The notes under the pieces: generated by a model
Databases searched by the model: none
The model's input: the letters and a program-made list of their open reading frames with translations, nothing else
What the model was told of the DNA's origin: nothing
Shown here: positions 38,901 to 50,542 of the stretch, piece after piece
Position numbering within the stretch: position 1 is the stretch's first letter
Layout: every line of letters starts with the position of its first letter
Position numbers and translations under genes: made by a program
DNA from: Myrmaecium sp. VS I D KN 1
Taxonomy: Eukaryota > Ascomycota > Dothideomycetes > Valsariales > Valsariaceae
Assembly: GCA_019775845.1 (NCBI GenBank)
Contig: JADQAV010000002.1
Span: forward strand, 2,232,001-2,296,000
DNA length: 64,000 nucleotides
Direction: 5' to 3'

Positions 38901-40499
38901 GAGCGCCGCGGCGCATGGACGGCCGGCGACGATCAGAGTCGATCAGAGACAGAAGATTCCTTTGCTTCTTGAGGCGCCTGGCCCGAGTCCAGCCAGAGGC
39001 AGGTTGCATACCCTCACGACGCAAGAGAGAGCGCAGGGTGCAGCCAGGAGGAGGATATCGACATGGTGGCGCCTTTCGTGCCTTGCGAGGCGCTCGTCGA
39101 GTTTGTTGTTCTGGCGCTGGGCGAAGCGGGCCCATGGAAGGGTAATAACCGCGTTGCTATGGAGTTGGTGACAGGTAACGGTCGAGGACGCAAATCTCTC
39201 GTTCCCATCCCTCCCTCCCTCCCTCCCTCCCTCCCGTCTCTCCTCTGGCCCACCACCTCCAAACTGCGGGGACCTGTTTTGTGGCTCTGATGACGAACAG
39301 GGGATGCCGGATAGGGGCGTTGGTAGTGGGCTGCATCTCGAGCTTGGCACGTCAGCGATACAGTGCTGACCTTCAAGCCATCCCGCGGCATGTTGAAGCA
39401 GATCCAATACATGCTTGGAGACCGGCAGCGAGCCCCAGGACGAACCCGCGACCGCTGGACGCGCGGAGCAGGCCGGCTCATGATAGCGCGCAGCAGCGCT
39501 TCTTGCAGGGTTTATTCTTAGGACAGCCGACGACGCGCAGATCAAACTTTTGCTTCTACCCGGGCGGTCGGTTTGCACCGCTCTGCCTCCCAGTCCCCTA
39601 GCGAGAGAGAGAGAAAGAGAGAGAGGCCTGGTGAGGGCAGTAGCAGGCGGACGAACGGTGGCGACTGTGCTGCAATTCATGTTCCTGCGTCGCTGCACGG
39701 GAAAGATTGAAGGGGCTCCATGGCTGCCACCCCCCTCCCCTCCCTCCCATCCTCCCACCCTTCCTCCCTCCCCTCCCTCTATCCCAAGGAACCTACCGGC
39801 CACCATCCCTCGGCGGGCCCATCCGTAGACGGCGGCGGCTGGCGGGAGCACCGTCACCGGCAGCACATCACGACTGCTAGCCCCCGAGAGGAAAACCTCC
39901 ATCCGAAGGTAAGTAAGGAATGCACAGATGCGTGGCCCGCACCGATCGAGGACGGACCCATGGGGCTGCCCGGCTGGATCCCATGAAGATCCCGGGGCGA
40001 ATCCGCCCTCCCTTGCTGTCGGAGATATAGATAGGCCGTTTTGGGGCATGGTCCGCGACGATGCAGCTTGCCCGATGCTACCGTGAGGTGGTGCTAAGGC
40101 GAAAGGCATGGTCTGAGGGTCTGAGGGCCTGATCGTTGACTTCGCCGTCTGGGGCTGAGAATCTGATCCCTCATCTCTGCCTACCTACCAATCTTGCCTA
40201 GCCCGACGTTCCTACTTTCAGCCAAACGGCCGACCTGACCCTACCATCAAGCCCGCAGCCCTGGTCAAAACGGTCCTCTCATCATCACGCTGTCTTCTCT
40301 GCTCAGTACTTGTTCACATGTATACGTCTTCGCATTACTCCAATCCACGGCCAACCTCCGCTCCTCTGCGGCCTTCTCTGATTTGTTGAAGCCCTCCTCG
40401 TCCTGACCACTGCGCTTCCAGTCCTGTCCTGTCGACGCTACAGCGTCTGTCATCCGCTACATTCAGAGCCTCGTCCGTTTCTCTCTATCTGCCGTCAAT
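32905..40499. other. Gene-poor tract, no supported gene
   Basis: About 7.6 kb without a frame showing any domain I recognise. Composition alternates between GC-rich pyrimidine-rich blocks (34150-34900, 38900-39900) and mixed sequence (35650-36600). Simple repeats include TGTTCAC at 38298, CCCT at 39205-39232 and GAGA at 39602-39625. GGTAAGGT motifs cluster at 37930-38130. A hairpin TCGCTGAG/CTCAGCGA lies at 36226-36254. The tract may be regulatory or leader sequence for the regulator gene at 42561, non-coding transcription units, or lineage-specific small genes that I cannot detect. Confidence 0.4.
38298..38325. repeat. TGTTCAC heptanucleotide tandem repeat
   Basis: Four consecutive TGTTCAC-like units, followed by diverged copies (CACTGTTC, TTCACCATTCA) out to about 38378. 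Confidence 0.75.
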
Positions 40500-42560
40500 A
40501 TCCTTCACCTCTTCTTTCTCTCTTCTTTTTTTATTTCTTTCCAAGCGCGGGGATCCGTCCGTCCATCACCCAGAACGGCTGGCTCTACCCGGATCACGGG
40601 TCATTCAGCCTTGACGAGGTCTGTACAACGGTACCTTTCTGGAAGGGCATCACACCTCCCTCAAGAGCCTCGCTGCATATATGGTCAATACCCTCCGCCA
40701 AGTCTTCTTCTCGTCTTCCAACATTCGTCCACGAACTTTTTCCCTCCCCTGTCCTCGAGATCCGCAGCGTGAAGCACATATCTACTTTTTCCACCGTCCG
40801 CATCCTCGTCACTCCCCTGTCTGATCTCCGGGCGTATCTCCTCCCGCCCTCCGAACCGACGCGCGCGCAGATCGCTTCGCGACCCCTACCCGGTCCGTTT
40901 CGACGAGTGAGAGGCAGAGCAGACCCGCCACCGGTCGAGAGTGGACGCCACGCCGAATCCGGCTGCAGCAACGAACCCGGTATGCTCTGGATCTTGATTC
41001 ACGCACCCTGCGACAGCAAGGGACGAGATAGGCTGACTTGGACTAGCCCACATCGCCGCCGAGTTCGCTGTCCAGGCGAGTGACGGACCGCTGCTAGCAG
41101 CACGGCAACCGTGATCCGGGTATCTGGAGATTGTATCACGGTTGGTTGTGCGCCATTTGGCATCCTACGGAGGTTGTCCACGTCGAAGGTGATCGAGGGT
41201 GTCATCCCGCCCGCCGCGGTATAACTAGCAAGGTACGGAACGGACCAGCCCCGGAAAGTGCACTGCGCACTGCGCACGCGGCACCGAGCCGCGCAGATTA
41301 TTCCCCGTCCCTTTCGTGGGAGAGGCTGCGTCGCTCCCTGTGCGGACGGCACCCTCTCCGACAATTTCCCAACCCCCCTCCTTCCCACCGGAGTTTTCTG
41401 ACAGCCCGCCTACAGAAACGAGGCGCGTCTGCGGGCGCCAATCCACGTTGCCCAGGCAGGCAGTCAGGCAGGCAGAGCGAGCAGGCCCGAGCGACAGTGG
41501 GGCGCAAAAGGCGACCGAGGGAGACGCGAGAGCGGTTGAAGAGTGACAGCGACTGTCCGGTCCGGCCGAAGCGTTGACAGGCTTAGCTGCGGCAACTAAG
41601 GTGATCAGCTAATCGAAGATCGAGGGGGCCCCGCTCGAAAAGTTTCCCCCCCGGATCTCCCCTCCTTGACGAGGCGACAAGCGAGGGCGGCCGCGCTTCG
41701 GGACCTGCCTACTCGGGCATAACCCTTCGCCATCCACTGCGCCATCGACCGCCGAGCGCAGCGGGGCGGGGCCAACCAAGCCAGGCAAGCCAGGCAAGCC
41801 AGGGACCCTTCCCAGCCAGCCGTGCCAGCCTTTCGCGCCGAGCAGGGTAAAGACGTAGGTGGCCCATCAGATCTCCTCCATCGGGACGTCGGAGGGCTGT
41901 CGCAGCTCTGCCCAGGGCCTCACCGCTCGTCCGTCGAGGGTCGAGGACGGGATCGAGGACGGAGCCAGAAGGAGGAAAAAAGAAGAGGAGAACGCAAAGA
42001 GAGAGGGCACGGAGAGAAGGAAGAAAAAAAAGAAAGAATCGACGAAGAAAAAAGTAAAAGGCAGAAACATCTGTCGGCGGCTCATTGGCACATACAATCG
42101 CCAAAGGCGCGCGCATTCGTTGAGGCAGAAGTGGACAGGGGACCCACTCCCTCTTGATTGAAGCCGGTACGTACCAGATGTGATTGCGCAATTGCTTTTT
42201 TTCTTTCATTTATTTCTCCCCATTTTTTTTTTCTCTCGACACCATCGCTCTGAAGAGGGTGATGATTCATCTCGGCAGCACTGCAGGGGAGAGGGAGAGA
42301 AGAAGAAGAAGAGAGCGCATGGCTAAAAACTCGACGGCGTAGTAGAAAACTCCCCCACCCCCATCCATCCCTATCCGTGAACGGAACGGTCTGGCGTGGC
42401 TGGACGGACCGCTGAACCAACACACGACGGACTCCCTCCCGAAGCGCGAGGCCGCGGATCGATTCGAGACGACGATCTTCCGGTGTGTGTATGAGACCTC
42501 GTCCACACATCCCTCCATACATCCATACAATCCCTTACACGCGCGCAGCCTTTTCGCGCC
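40500..42560 (+). promoter_or_regulatory. Candidate promoter and leader of the vib-1-type gene
   Basis: A strong CT-rich tract at about 40490-40545 is typical of fungal transcription starts. From there to 42560 no supported gene is found, only short frames such as a 47-codon one starting at 40681 that could act as an upstream ORF. 41950-42060 is purine-rich. That this is promoter or leader for the gene at 42561 is inferred from position. Confidence 0.3.
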
Positions 42561-45500
42561 ATGAATTCCGGTGAGTTCAAATCGCTCTTTTGACTTTTTT
42601 TTTTAACTTGGTCCCTTTTTTTTCGTTTCCCTCCTTCTCTTCGTGTCTGGGGGGGGGGGGGGGGGGGGGGGGGGGNNCCCCCCCCCCCCCCCCCCCCCCA
42701 CCCCCGTTTTTGCTGGGTTTTGGTTGGATCTCAGGTCAGGTCGGGTCGGGATTGCAGGCTGTTCGGTTGGTCTGACTGTCGGTGCTGCCCTGCTCTGCCG
42801 CTTCGCTGCATGGCCTTTACCCGCCTTTCCCCTGCTCTGCTCTGCTTCTGCTCTGCTCTGCTTGGGGGTTTTCTCTGGGGGCCGGCGGGGACAGGCTCAC
42901 CAGTCAGAAACTTCCCTCGCCATCATCCTCCGCACCCGACCCGACCGAGCTGGCCTGCCTGCCTGCCTGCCTAAGGTAGCTGCCTACCTACAGTACCTGC
43001 CTTACTCGATCCTGCTGCCTCACTCACTCAGCCTGGGCATCGTCTTCTCCTTCTCCTTTCCCCATCCTCTTACCCCCCACTCGTCCGGCGCATTCGAGCC
43101 CGCCAAGCTCTCCTACCTTACCTGAGCTCCCCTCGTCTCCCGCTTTCCCGTCCGATCCCTTCAGTCCCTTCCCTTCGTCCACTCACTCCCCCACACCCCC
43201 CTGGGCTGGACGTACAATCGATCCGGCGACGGTCTGCTCACCACCTCACACCCTCACACGTCGTCAGGTCCTGGTGCTGGGCGAGGCAGGCAAGGCAAGG
43301 CAAGGCAGGCAAGCTATATGTACCCCGTCATCAGCCCGCCGCTTGCCGGTCGTCGCCGCGTCCGCTCGTCGCTCGTTGGCTGTTCGACAGGGTGGAGGTC
43401 GCTCGTTGGTCGGCGGCGGGTGGAGCCCGTGGTAGAACGAACGGTGGTTTTGTTCATGTAGTGCGCTCCCGCACAGCTGCCGCTACCGCTGCCACTGCTT
43501 CCATCATCATCATCACCACCACCACCATGAGCACCACTGCTGCTGCTGCTTGCTGCTGCTCTCCTGCTGCTGCTCATGCTGCCGCTGCTGCTGCTGCTGC
43601 CGCTGCCGCCTGCTCGACCATCACCCCCACCATCACCACCACTCACCCGACCTCGGCGAGCCTCTGTGCGACATGGCTCTGAGGGGGGCTCATGGCGCTC
43701 TCGGACCCTGCACGCCGTCCTCTTGCGCGCTCGGCCAGGCAGTCTGCATTGCACGTTGTTCGTTTTCGTCCCACCGTCGTTGGTCGCACGGTGTGCACGC
43801 ACGCTCGTCGACGGTCTGATTGGCTAACAGCTGTTCGAACTGGCAGTCATCCACTCCCTCCCGCTCGACTCTGGCTACTCGCTCCCTTCGGAGCAGGAGT
43901 GCATCGAGCATATTGGCTCCAATGCACACCACGGCTCCTACGCTGCTGCTGGCGGGGGCGACCCCCTCAGCCGTAACGGAGTTTTGAGCCAGTCAGCCAG
44001 CACCCTGCCCGTCCCCCTGGGCCATGCCCCCCGTTACATCCCGCTACGATCCACCGGCCAGGACAATCAGTACGTACAATCCCCCCTTCCCCCTTCTCTC
44101 CGCTCCTCCCATTGGACCTGAGCCCCCCTCTTCTCCTCTCCTTCTACCCTCCACACGCACACCCACCCCCACCCCCCAGCATCAGGCATTCTGCACATCC
44201 GCAGCCTGTTGCCTTGCACTGCGCCCCCGCAGCCCATCTCCCGCCCCTCCGACAACGCTTGTCTAGCCCTGCGGCTCGACCGTCACCTCTCTCTTCCTCC
44301 CTCTCTCTCTCTCTCTTTCCTCGCTGCTTTTCTCGGGCGCGACCGCTGGACTTTGCAGACGGGATCAATCGTCATGATGCCAACCTGCAATCTCGTCGCA
44401 CACATCCCGTCCGTCTGGCGCACCTATCTCTCCCAACCGCGTGGTCTGCCACCGTGATCACACGACGACGGTCGTCCTGTGCGAAAATCCCCCTACCTAG
44501 TCCTTCCACACCACACACTCACACACTCACACACACCCCCCCTCCCCTCCCCTCCCCTCCAGTGACGATCCTAGAGCGTGCCACCGTCCTATCGGGTTAC
44601 ACGCACACACACCAACCCGCATCTGCATCCTTTGGGAGGCTTGTTGGACCTGTCTGCCCTTTCCTGCTGCCAGAACCTTCCGCTAACCATGCTGCTTCCG
44701 TCTATAGCTATCAAACCAGCGGTGGCATATCCGATTCCAATTCGGGCTCCATCTCCACCAGTCCGAGCTCGAACGCCTCATCCTTAGCCTTCCAGCCATT
44801 CTCGGCCACAAACGTGTTTCAACAGTCGGGAGGCCGGTCCTTCGGTCTGTCGAGTGCATATCCCCAAGCCTCTGGGTTATTTGCGTCCACCGTCGGTTCG
44901 GTTGGCTATTCGCACGGCTTCGGCACCCTGTCAAATCCTTCCGTCAGGCCCAGGCTCTCGTCCATGTATGTATCCTTCCTGCTCCACACCAACCGCCGCC
45001 TCCCGTCGGCCTGAACTGCGAGATCTATGAGTGACAGCTGACGGAACCCCCTACCAGGACGGATCCCTCACACTCGGGCATGTTACCTCCCGCACGATCA
45101 CCCGGTGCAGGCAATCCAGTGTCACCATCGTCCCTCGGTACGACGGCACGAGAAAATTATACCACATCGACGCCCGGCCTTAACAGGCACCCATTATCCC
45201 CACGCAGCCACACGGACTCCCTGAGCCGATTACCATATAGCTCGCTTCCGGATACGCCTCGTAGTGTCTTGCCCACCAACATGGCCACCTTGACGCAATC
45301 CTCAGGCGTCTCGTACGGAGGCGCTAGTACGATGTTGAACTATTCGCATCAGCATGACCGCTCTTCGCTGGATACACCCCCCTTCAGCGCCCAGGAGAAC
45401 TTCTGCGAGATCACCAGCGAGGCCCATGGTGTTATTACACCAAACATCGAAGCGAAGATCGAGAAGGGATTCTTTGAGTCAGATCACACGTGGACGTGCT

Positions 45501-46633
45501 ATCGTCGAAATTACTTCTCGGTCTTGTGTTCGTACTCACTTCAACCGTACCCAACTGGCGCGCGTCTGTATCTGAGCCGTCAATCCAAACACGGTCAAGT
45601 CTCGGAGTCCATCCAGGCGTTGGCCATCGCCATCTCAGCCGCCGTCGATGGAGCCGGCGGGAAGTCGATCGAGCTGGTGCAGCACTCGCCAAAGCGAGAC
45701 AAGGCCCCCAAAATCCCGCTCAAAAAAGAGCGGATCTATCCTATGCCTCCTGGGAAATCTGTGACCGACACTCACGGGTTTCCCATGACCGGATACCAGA
45801 CTCCACAAACCGTCCAGCCTCCCTATTTGCCTCTCCAAGTGGATCCTGAGTCTACGCATCCGCAATATAACGCGACGGGGCACAGTTCCGCGCCTCACCA
45901 ACATACGTTCGAGCGGCTCCAATTCAAATCGGCGACCGCCAACAATGGCAAGCGACGGGCGCAGCAACAGTATTACCACGTCATCATTGAGCTCTGGGCG
46001 GATGTCCGAGCGCAAGGTGACCCTCAGCCGAGCTGGGTCAAGGTTGCTCACCGTCTGTCCGCCGCCGTTGTGGTCCGAGGCCGCTCGCCAAGCCATTATC
46101 AGAACGAGGGTCCGCACAGCTCCGGATCGCGTGGTGGCGGGACCGGCAGCGGTGCTGGAGGAGCCGGCATCGGATACGGGGGTGTCGGCGGCTTTGGCTC
46201 CGCTGGTCGCTCGCTCAGTAGCGGGCTCCTCCTCGGCAGTGGCGCTGGTCTTCGAGGTGCAACGTTCCGAGGGAGCCAGTACTCGCTAGACCCCAGTCCG
46301 ATCGGCAGCAGTTCCGCGAGCTCGGTCAGTGGTGGAGCCGGGCCGGTTGACCCGCTTCCTACTGAAGCGGACCGCATGAGCGACGGCCACGAGTCGAAGC
46401 CAATGAGCTACGACGGGTATCAGTACTTTCCAGGAACGATACACGAACATAGCATCTTTCCTCCTCCCAAGCCCGAGATGCCGGTCTCGGGTTACGAGGA
46501 AGGTAGGCGCGTGAAAACGGAAATGTTTGGTGGTCCATTACCAGCCGTCAGTTGGAGCATGGGGGGATGTGGTCGATTCCAGGGAACCGACACGAGCAGG
46601 GGCTACTACCCTGACCTCAATACCGGATTCTGA
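42561..46633 (+). CDS. vib-1: Ndt80/PhoG-like transcription factor, VIB-1/XprG type
   Basis: Four coding exons are proposed: 42561-42570, 43847-44069, 44708-44965 and 45058-46633, giving 688 aa, close to the length of Neurospora VIB-1. The p53-like Ndt80 DNA-binding domain spans about residues 276-512. It runs from ENFCEITSEAHGVITPNIEAK through SDHTWTCYRRNYFSVLCSYSL to QHTFERLQFKSATANNGKR and YYHVIIELWADVR, with the end at VVVRGRSPSHYQNEG. Residues 1-275 and the Gly/Ser-rich C terminus look disordered. The first junction joins ATG AAT TCC G to TC ATC CAC (MNSVIHSLPLDSGYSL), with a CTAAC branch 15 nt before the acceptor. Introns 1 (1276 bp) and 2 (638 bp) are unusually long. Known relatives control heterokaryon incompatibility, secreted proteases and cellulose or starvation responses. 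Exons 3-4 are firm; exons 1-2 are less so. Confidence 0.85.
42649..42699. other. Assembly gap inside a poly-G / poly-C junction
   Basis: A run of 27 G (42649-42675), NN at 42676-42677, then 22 C (42678-42699). This looks like two reads dying in a homopolymer and being joined. It sits in the proposed first intron of the vib-1-type gene, so the true intron length is unknown. Confidence 0.85.
43480..43640. repeat. Trinucleotide repeats (CTG/GCT, CAT/CAC)
   Basis: Imperfect CATCAC/ACCACC and TGCTGC stretches lie within intron 1 of the vib-1-type gene, about 210-370 nt before exon 2. They give apparent Ala/Thr-rich frames that are not otherwise gene-like. Confidence 0.75.
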
Positions 46634-48625
46634 GAACCTTCATGTCCTCAGCATAACAAGAAGCACCAAACCAGCACGTTCAATCCCGTTCCCAAGCGGA
46701 CCGGAGCTGAGGCAGTCTTCCGCGGTTGGAACTGTCGGAAGCCAGATTCAATAATCCGTTGCCTCTCGCCAGCTGATGCCATGGCGCAGGTACTGGCCTG
46801 AGCGACGTCCCGGTCATTAAACCAGCATGGTTACCCCACCCCTCGCTGCTGGGTTGCTTCTTTCCGAGCTTTTACTCGGTTTATTGGTTTCGTTATATTG
46901 TCACCTTCGAATTCGGCAGCATTGGCGGCGCTCGTGGCAGACTGGCTGGGCAAGGAGTACATGTCCTGGAAGACAAAAGTGTTCGTGATCGGGTTATGGA
47001 AGAACACCGGAAGAAACCCATGGTCGCTCTGGTAAGGGCAAGGAGCGACGACAGGTTGAGTGCCCATCCCATGCGTGCTGCCTCGACCTTCACTGTCAAT
47101 GGCGCTCGTTGGGCTAATTCTGGTGTTTCCTCTGGGACATCTCGCAACGGCAAACTGGGTGCTCCGAGTCTGTCCCATCTTTTCTTCCCTTCTCTGTCTT
47201 GTAATTCTCTATGCTTTTTTATTTTTTCTGTCGCCACTGTTTTCATTTCCTTCATTTCCTACGTCCATTTACTTTCCCGGCACGACATCGAGAGACGAGA
47301 ACGATATCACGACTCAGTGGATCTCACGTAGCGCTTACGGCCTCAAGTTCATACGAAAAAAAAGGGAAAAAAAAAAACAACTTCTCTTCCTTTCCCTGTA
47401 TCTCTTTCGGACCAGGGCAGGCGTAAAAGGATGAAGGGTGGAGACTTGAAAGGGGGAGAACCCAATGCTGAGCATCAGGGTGTCTCCCTTCTTCTCTCTC
47501 TTCCCTCACGGATGGGATAGACACGGTCTTTTAGGGCCGTCGGATGCATACGGAGGAGTTCTGGGAGACACGGGAAAGGTCCATCAACAACCAAAAAAAG
47601 GGATGGGGTTTAGGGTCGTGGCGTGTTGGGTCGACATCAAAAGAATTCAGAACGGGTATGATCAGGCAAGAAGTGGAACGGTTTACGACATGAACGGACT
47701 GGGCGTTGTTTTTCCTTTTTACCTGCATGCATGCTTTCTATGTAGTTTTTTCTCTATCTTATTCTCCTCTTCTCTTCGATCCATTTCTCTTAGTTCCCTT
47801 TCTTTCATCTCTTTCTTCTCTCTTTCTTCATCCATGTTTTTCCGGCACAAAAGAAAAATGGGGGGAAGGGGCGTGTAAGGCGCAATATTGTGCAACGGAA
47901 GAGGGAGAGGTCGGGGAACGGGTTTCGGGGCGCCTCGGGTGTCTTCTGTTTCTCTCTCTTTAGGTTCCTTCTTCCTCTCTATCTTCTCCTACTTCTCCTT
48001 TTATTTTCACTTCCCATCTTTCGGAAATGCCGGTTGTATGTATCATTAATCTCGAGCTCCACCCTTATCCCCCCTTCTATCAACTTTACGCCCTTTCCTT
48101 TTCTTTCTATTGCGCTTCTTATGTTCGCCTGATCGCGATCCACCCCCCCCCCAAAAAAAACAAGAAAAAAACAAGTTGGCGCTAGCTATACTACTACATC
48201 GTATACTCTCTCTCGCCCGAGTTTTCTTTAGGCTATGTGTGTGTGTCTGCCCTCATTGCTTGAAAAAGCAGGCTCAACGTCCGATATTGGCCCATCATGA
48301 TGGTTCTGGAGCTGCTCACGCGTCATCGCCCCTTCATCTTCAACCCACACTCAAGAACCGGCAAAGGAGAATCATTTTGATCGCATTGATTTCGTGACGC
48401 TTCATCATCGCGTTTCGGTGGCATATCTCATGAAGAAAGTAAAGAAAAAAAGGTGACAAGCAGCAACGCCAGATCGATCACTCCTGCTCCGCCACTCCGG
48501 GCTGAATCCCCCGCAACCGTTTCCCCCTCCGGTCATCCTGTCCGGTCCTATCCCAATCCCTCCGATGATATCGCCCACGGGAAATTTCGCTCATCCGTAC
48601 CCCGACCAGATTTGTCCGGTCACAC
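46634..48625. other. Convergent intergenic region, vib-1-type gene / SDR
   Basis: Two kilobases of 3' flank: T- and A-rich low complexity (47190-47390, 47720-48180), with no gene I can support. A 115-codon antisense frame at 46831-47178 was considered and rejected. Confidence 0.45.
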
Positions 48626-49842
48626 TCACCTCGCCTGCCCGGCATCGCCGTGAATGCCTTCTCGGCCCATGGGATCGACGTACTGGGTCCGATAGGGGAG
48701 GCTGCCGATCTTCTCGGCGAGGACCTGCTCGCTCAGCTTCCAGAGGTTCTCGGCGAGCTCGTCGTTCTGGGCCTGCGACGAGGGCGAAGTGACCTTGCGG
48801 TCGGGTACGAGCTGTTTTTTGGTTGTTGGTTAGTCTGGTTTGCTCACGGGTGTGGTAAGGGGGAGAGAGAGAGTGTGTGTGTGGTGGCGGGAAGATCACA
48901 GGAATTCACTTACGTATTGGCCGTCGATCTTCTCCTTGACGATGTCCGGGCTGGTAAGGGCGAACAAGGCCGGCCGGCAGCCTTCGTCGACGGGATCTTT
49001 CATGAAGGGCCGGACGGCGGCGACGCCAATCTTGCCGAGCGTACCGTACGCGTCCTCGGCTTGCTTCTGCTGGTCGGTCCGGACGCCGCCTGGGTGGGTG
49101 GCGTTGACCCAGGGGGCGCTGCCGCCGAACTCGTCGAAGCCGAGGTGGCCGTCCCGCTTGCGCTTGACGAGCGCGCGGACAAAGAGGATCATGGCGAGCT
49201 TGGTGCGGTTGTAGAGGTAGGAGGGCCCGATGTCCCGGTTGATCTCGTCGAGGGAGCGGAAGGCGACGTCGGACGGGGCGCTCCGGTGCAGCTCGGAGGA
49301 CTGCAGGACGAGGCGGGAGTCGGGCGTGCGCTGCAGGAGGGGCAGCAGCGTCAGGGCGAGGTGGAACTGCGAGAAGTGGTTGACCTGCATGTGGCTGTCG
49401 ACCCCGTCGCCCGTCTCGTTGTACACGCCCACGCCGAGGCCGGCGTTCAGCATGAGGCCGTCCAGTTTGGTGAGGGTGGCCTCGAGCTCCTTGGCGGTGC
49501 TGTCGGTCTGCTTGAAGCTCTCGAGGTTGCACTGCTTCCACTCGACGATGTCCTCGACCCGCTTGGTGCTCCCCGCGGGGAGGAATTCCCGGAGGGCTTC
49601 CATGGCCTCTTGGATGTGCTCCTCCTTCATGGAGAGGATGTAGATCTTGGACGCATTGTGCTGGAGGAGGTGGGCGACGATGCCGAAGCCGATGCCGGCG
49701 CTGCCGCCGGTTACGATGTAGACCTGGAGAGCACGGTCAACTTGCGTGATGGGTTGGTGTTTAGATTACTACCTACCTTGTCTGTGAGATCGGGAATGTC
49801 CGTGTTCGGGTCGAACTTGTTGCCGGTGATAAGATGGGTCAT
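48626..49842 (-). CDS. Short-chain dehydrogenase/reductase
   Basis: Three exons (49842-49777, 49723-48914, 48811-48626), all phase 0, give 353 aa. The classical SDR fold is visible: cofactor loop VTGGSAGIGFGI (about residues 26-37), LDGLMLNAGLGVG (the NAG motif), a Ser-rich strand LVLQSSELH, and the catalytic SYLYNRTKLAM (Y-x3-K). The layout, with a long C-terminal part after WVNATHPGGVRTD, resembles the retinol-dehydrogenase/WWOX-like group common in fungi. The substrate is not predictable. Odd detail: the final codons read GCG AGG TGA GTG, so the stop overlaps a perfect GTGAGTG donor sequence. A further exon is possible, but I see no good acceptor nearby. Confidence 0.85.
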
Positions 49843-50542
49843 GGCAATGGGTTGGTTGGTTCAGTCAGGTACTCGGATATCAACGCTGAATGTGTTTGGT
49901 GTTTGGTTGTGTGTTGAGGAGAGTGTGAATTGAATTGGTTTCGCGTGAGGAGAGAATGAGAGCGTCAGGAGCGGTTGATATAAGTAGGAAATCAGAATGA
50001 GGATGGATGGCATCGGGAAGGATAAGTAAATATGGCTTGAATGCCATTACGACATGACGGTTTACGTCAAGGCTGGACCCTGGCCTCGCCTCTGCCGCTG
50101 CCTCGTCTCGTCTCGCCTCGCGGGGGCTGATGACGGTGACGTGCCGTATACGGCAAGCGACTAAGATCTGCGTCTTGCTGTGCCGCTTGGCGAGTTACAA
50201 ACGTCAACGATTTGTTTACAAGGACTGAAATACTATGCGATACTGAATATCATACCGTTCAGATCAGGCAGGCTACAGAGGCAGGTCGAACTGGGTGAGA
50301 TTACTGCCATCGATGGGGTGTCTGTAAATATATCTGGCCTGGTGGACAGTCGATGAACTCGGGATATGCTTTTCCCCTAAAACTTAGCGGCCGCAACCCC
50401 CCCCGGCCTGCTGCCACCGATGCGCACCCGACGCGCCGGCCTGGTCAGGCAGCCTTTTCGACTCCTGGCCGATGCACATCCGACACGCACACACATCCAT
50501 CTCTCCATCCATCCCACCCGCCTCTCCAACCCGTGCCGCGCC
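49843..50542. other. Divergent intergenic region, SDR / SRP receptor beta
   Basis: 700 bp between divergent starts. It has TATAAG-like sequence near 49978 on the SDR side and CT/CA-rich sequence just before the downstream ATG. No gene is seen. Confidence 0.45.

Noticed and set aside
38943-40109. 388-codon minus-strand frame in the gene-poor tract
   Set aside because: It reads through CCCT and GAGA simple repeats, gives Gly/Arg/Ser-rich low complexity, and lacks any domain or intron logic.
43392-43827. Ala/Thr-rich frames across the trinucleotide repeats
   Set aside because: They arise from CTG/CAC repeats in intron 1 of the vib-1-type gene, and the frame relevant to exon 2 is closed by a stop at 43825-43827.
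46831-47178. 115-codon minus-strand frame downstream of the vib-1-type gene
   Set aside because: The middle looks protein-like, but it has no homologous feature I know and lies in the probable 3' untranslated region of the opposite gene.
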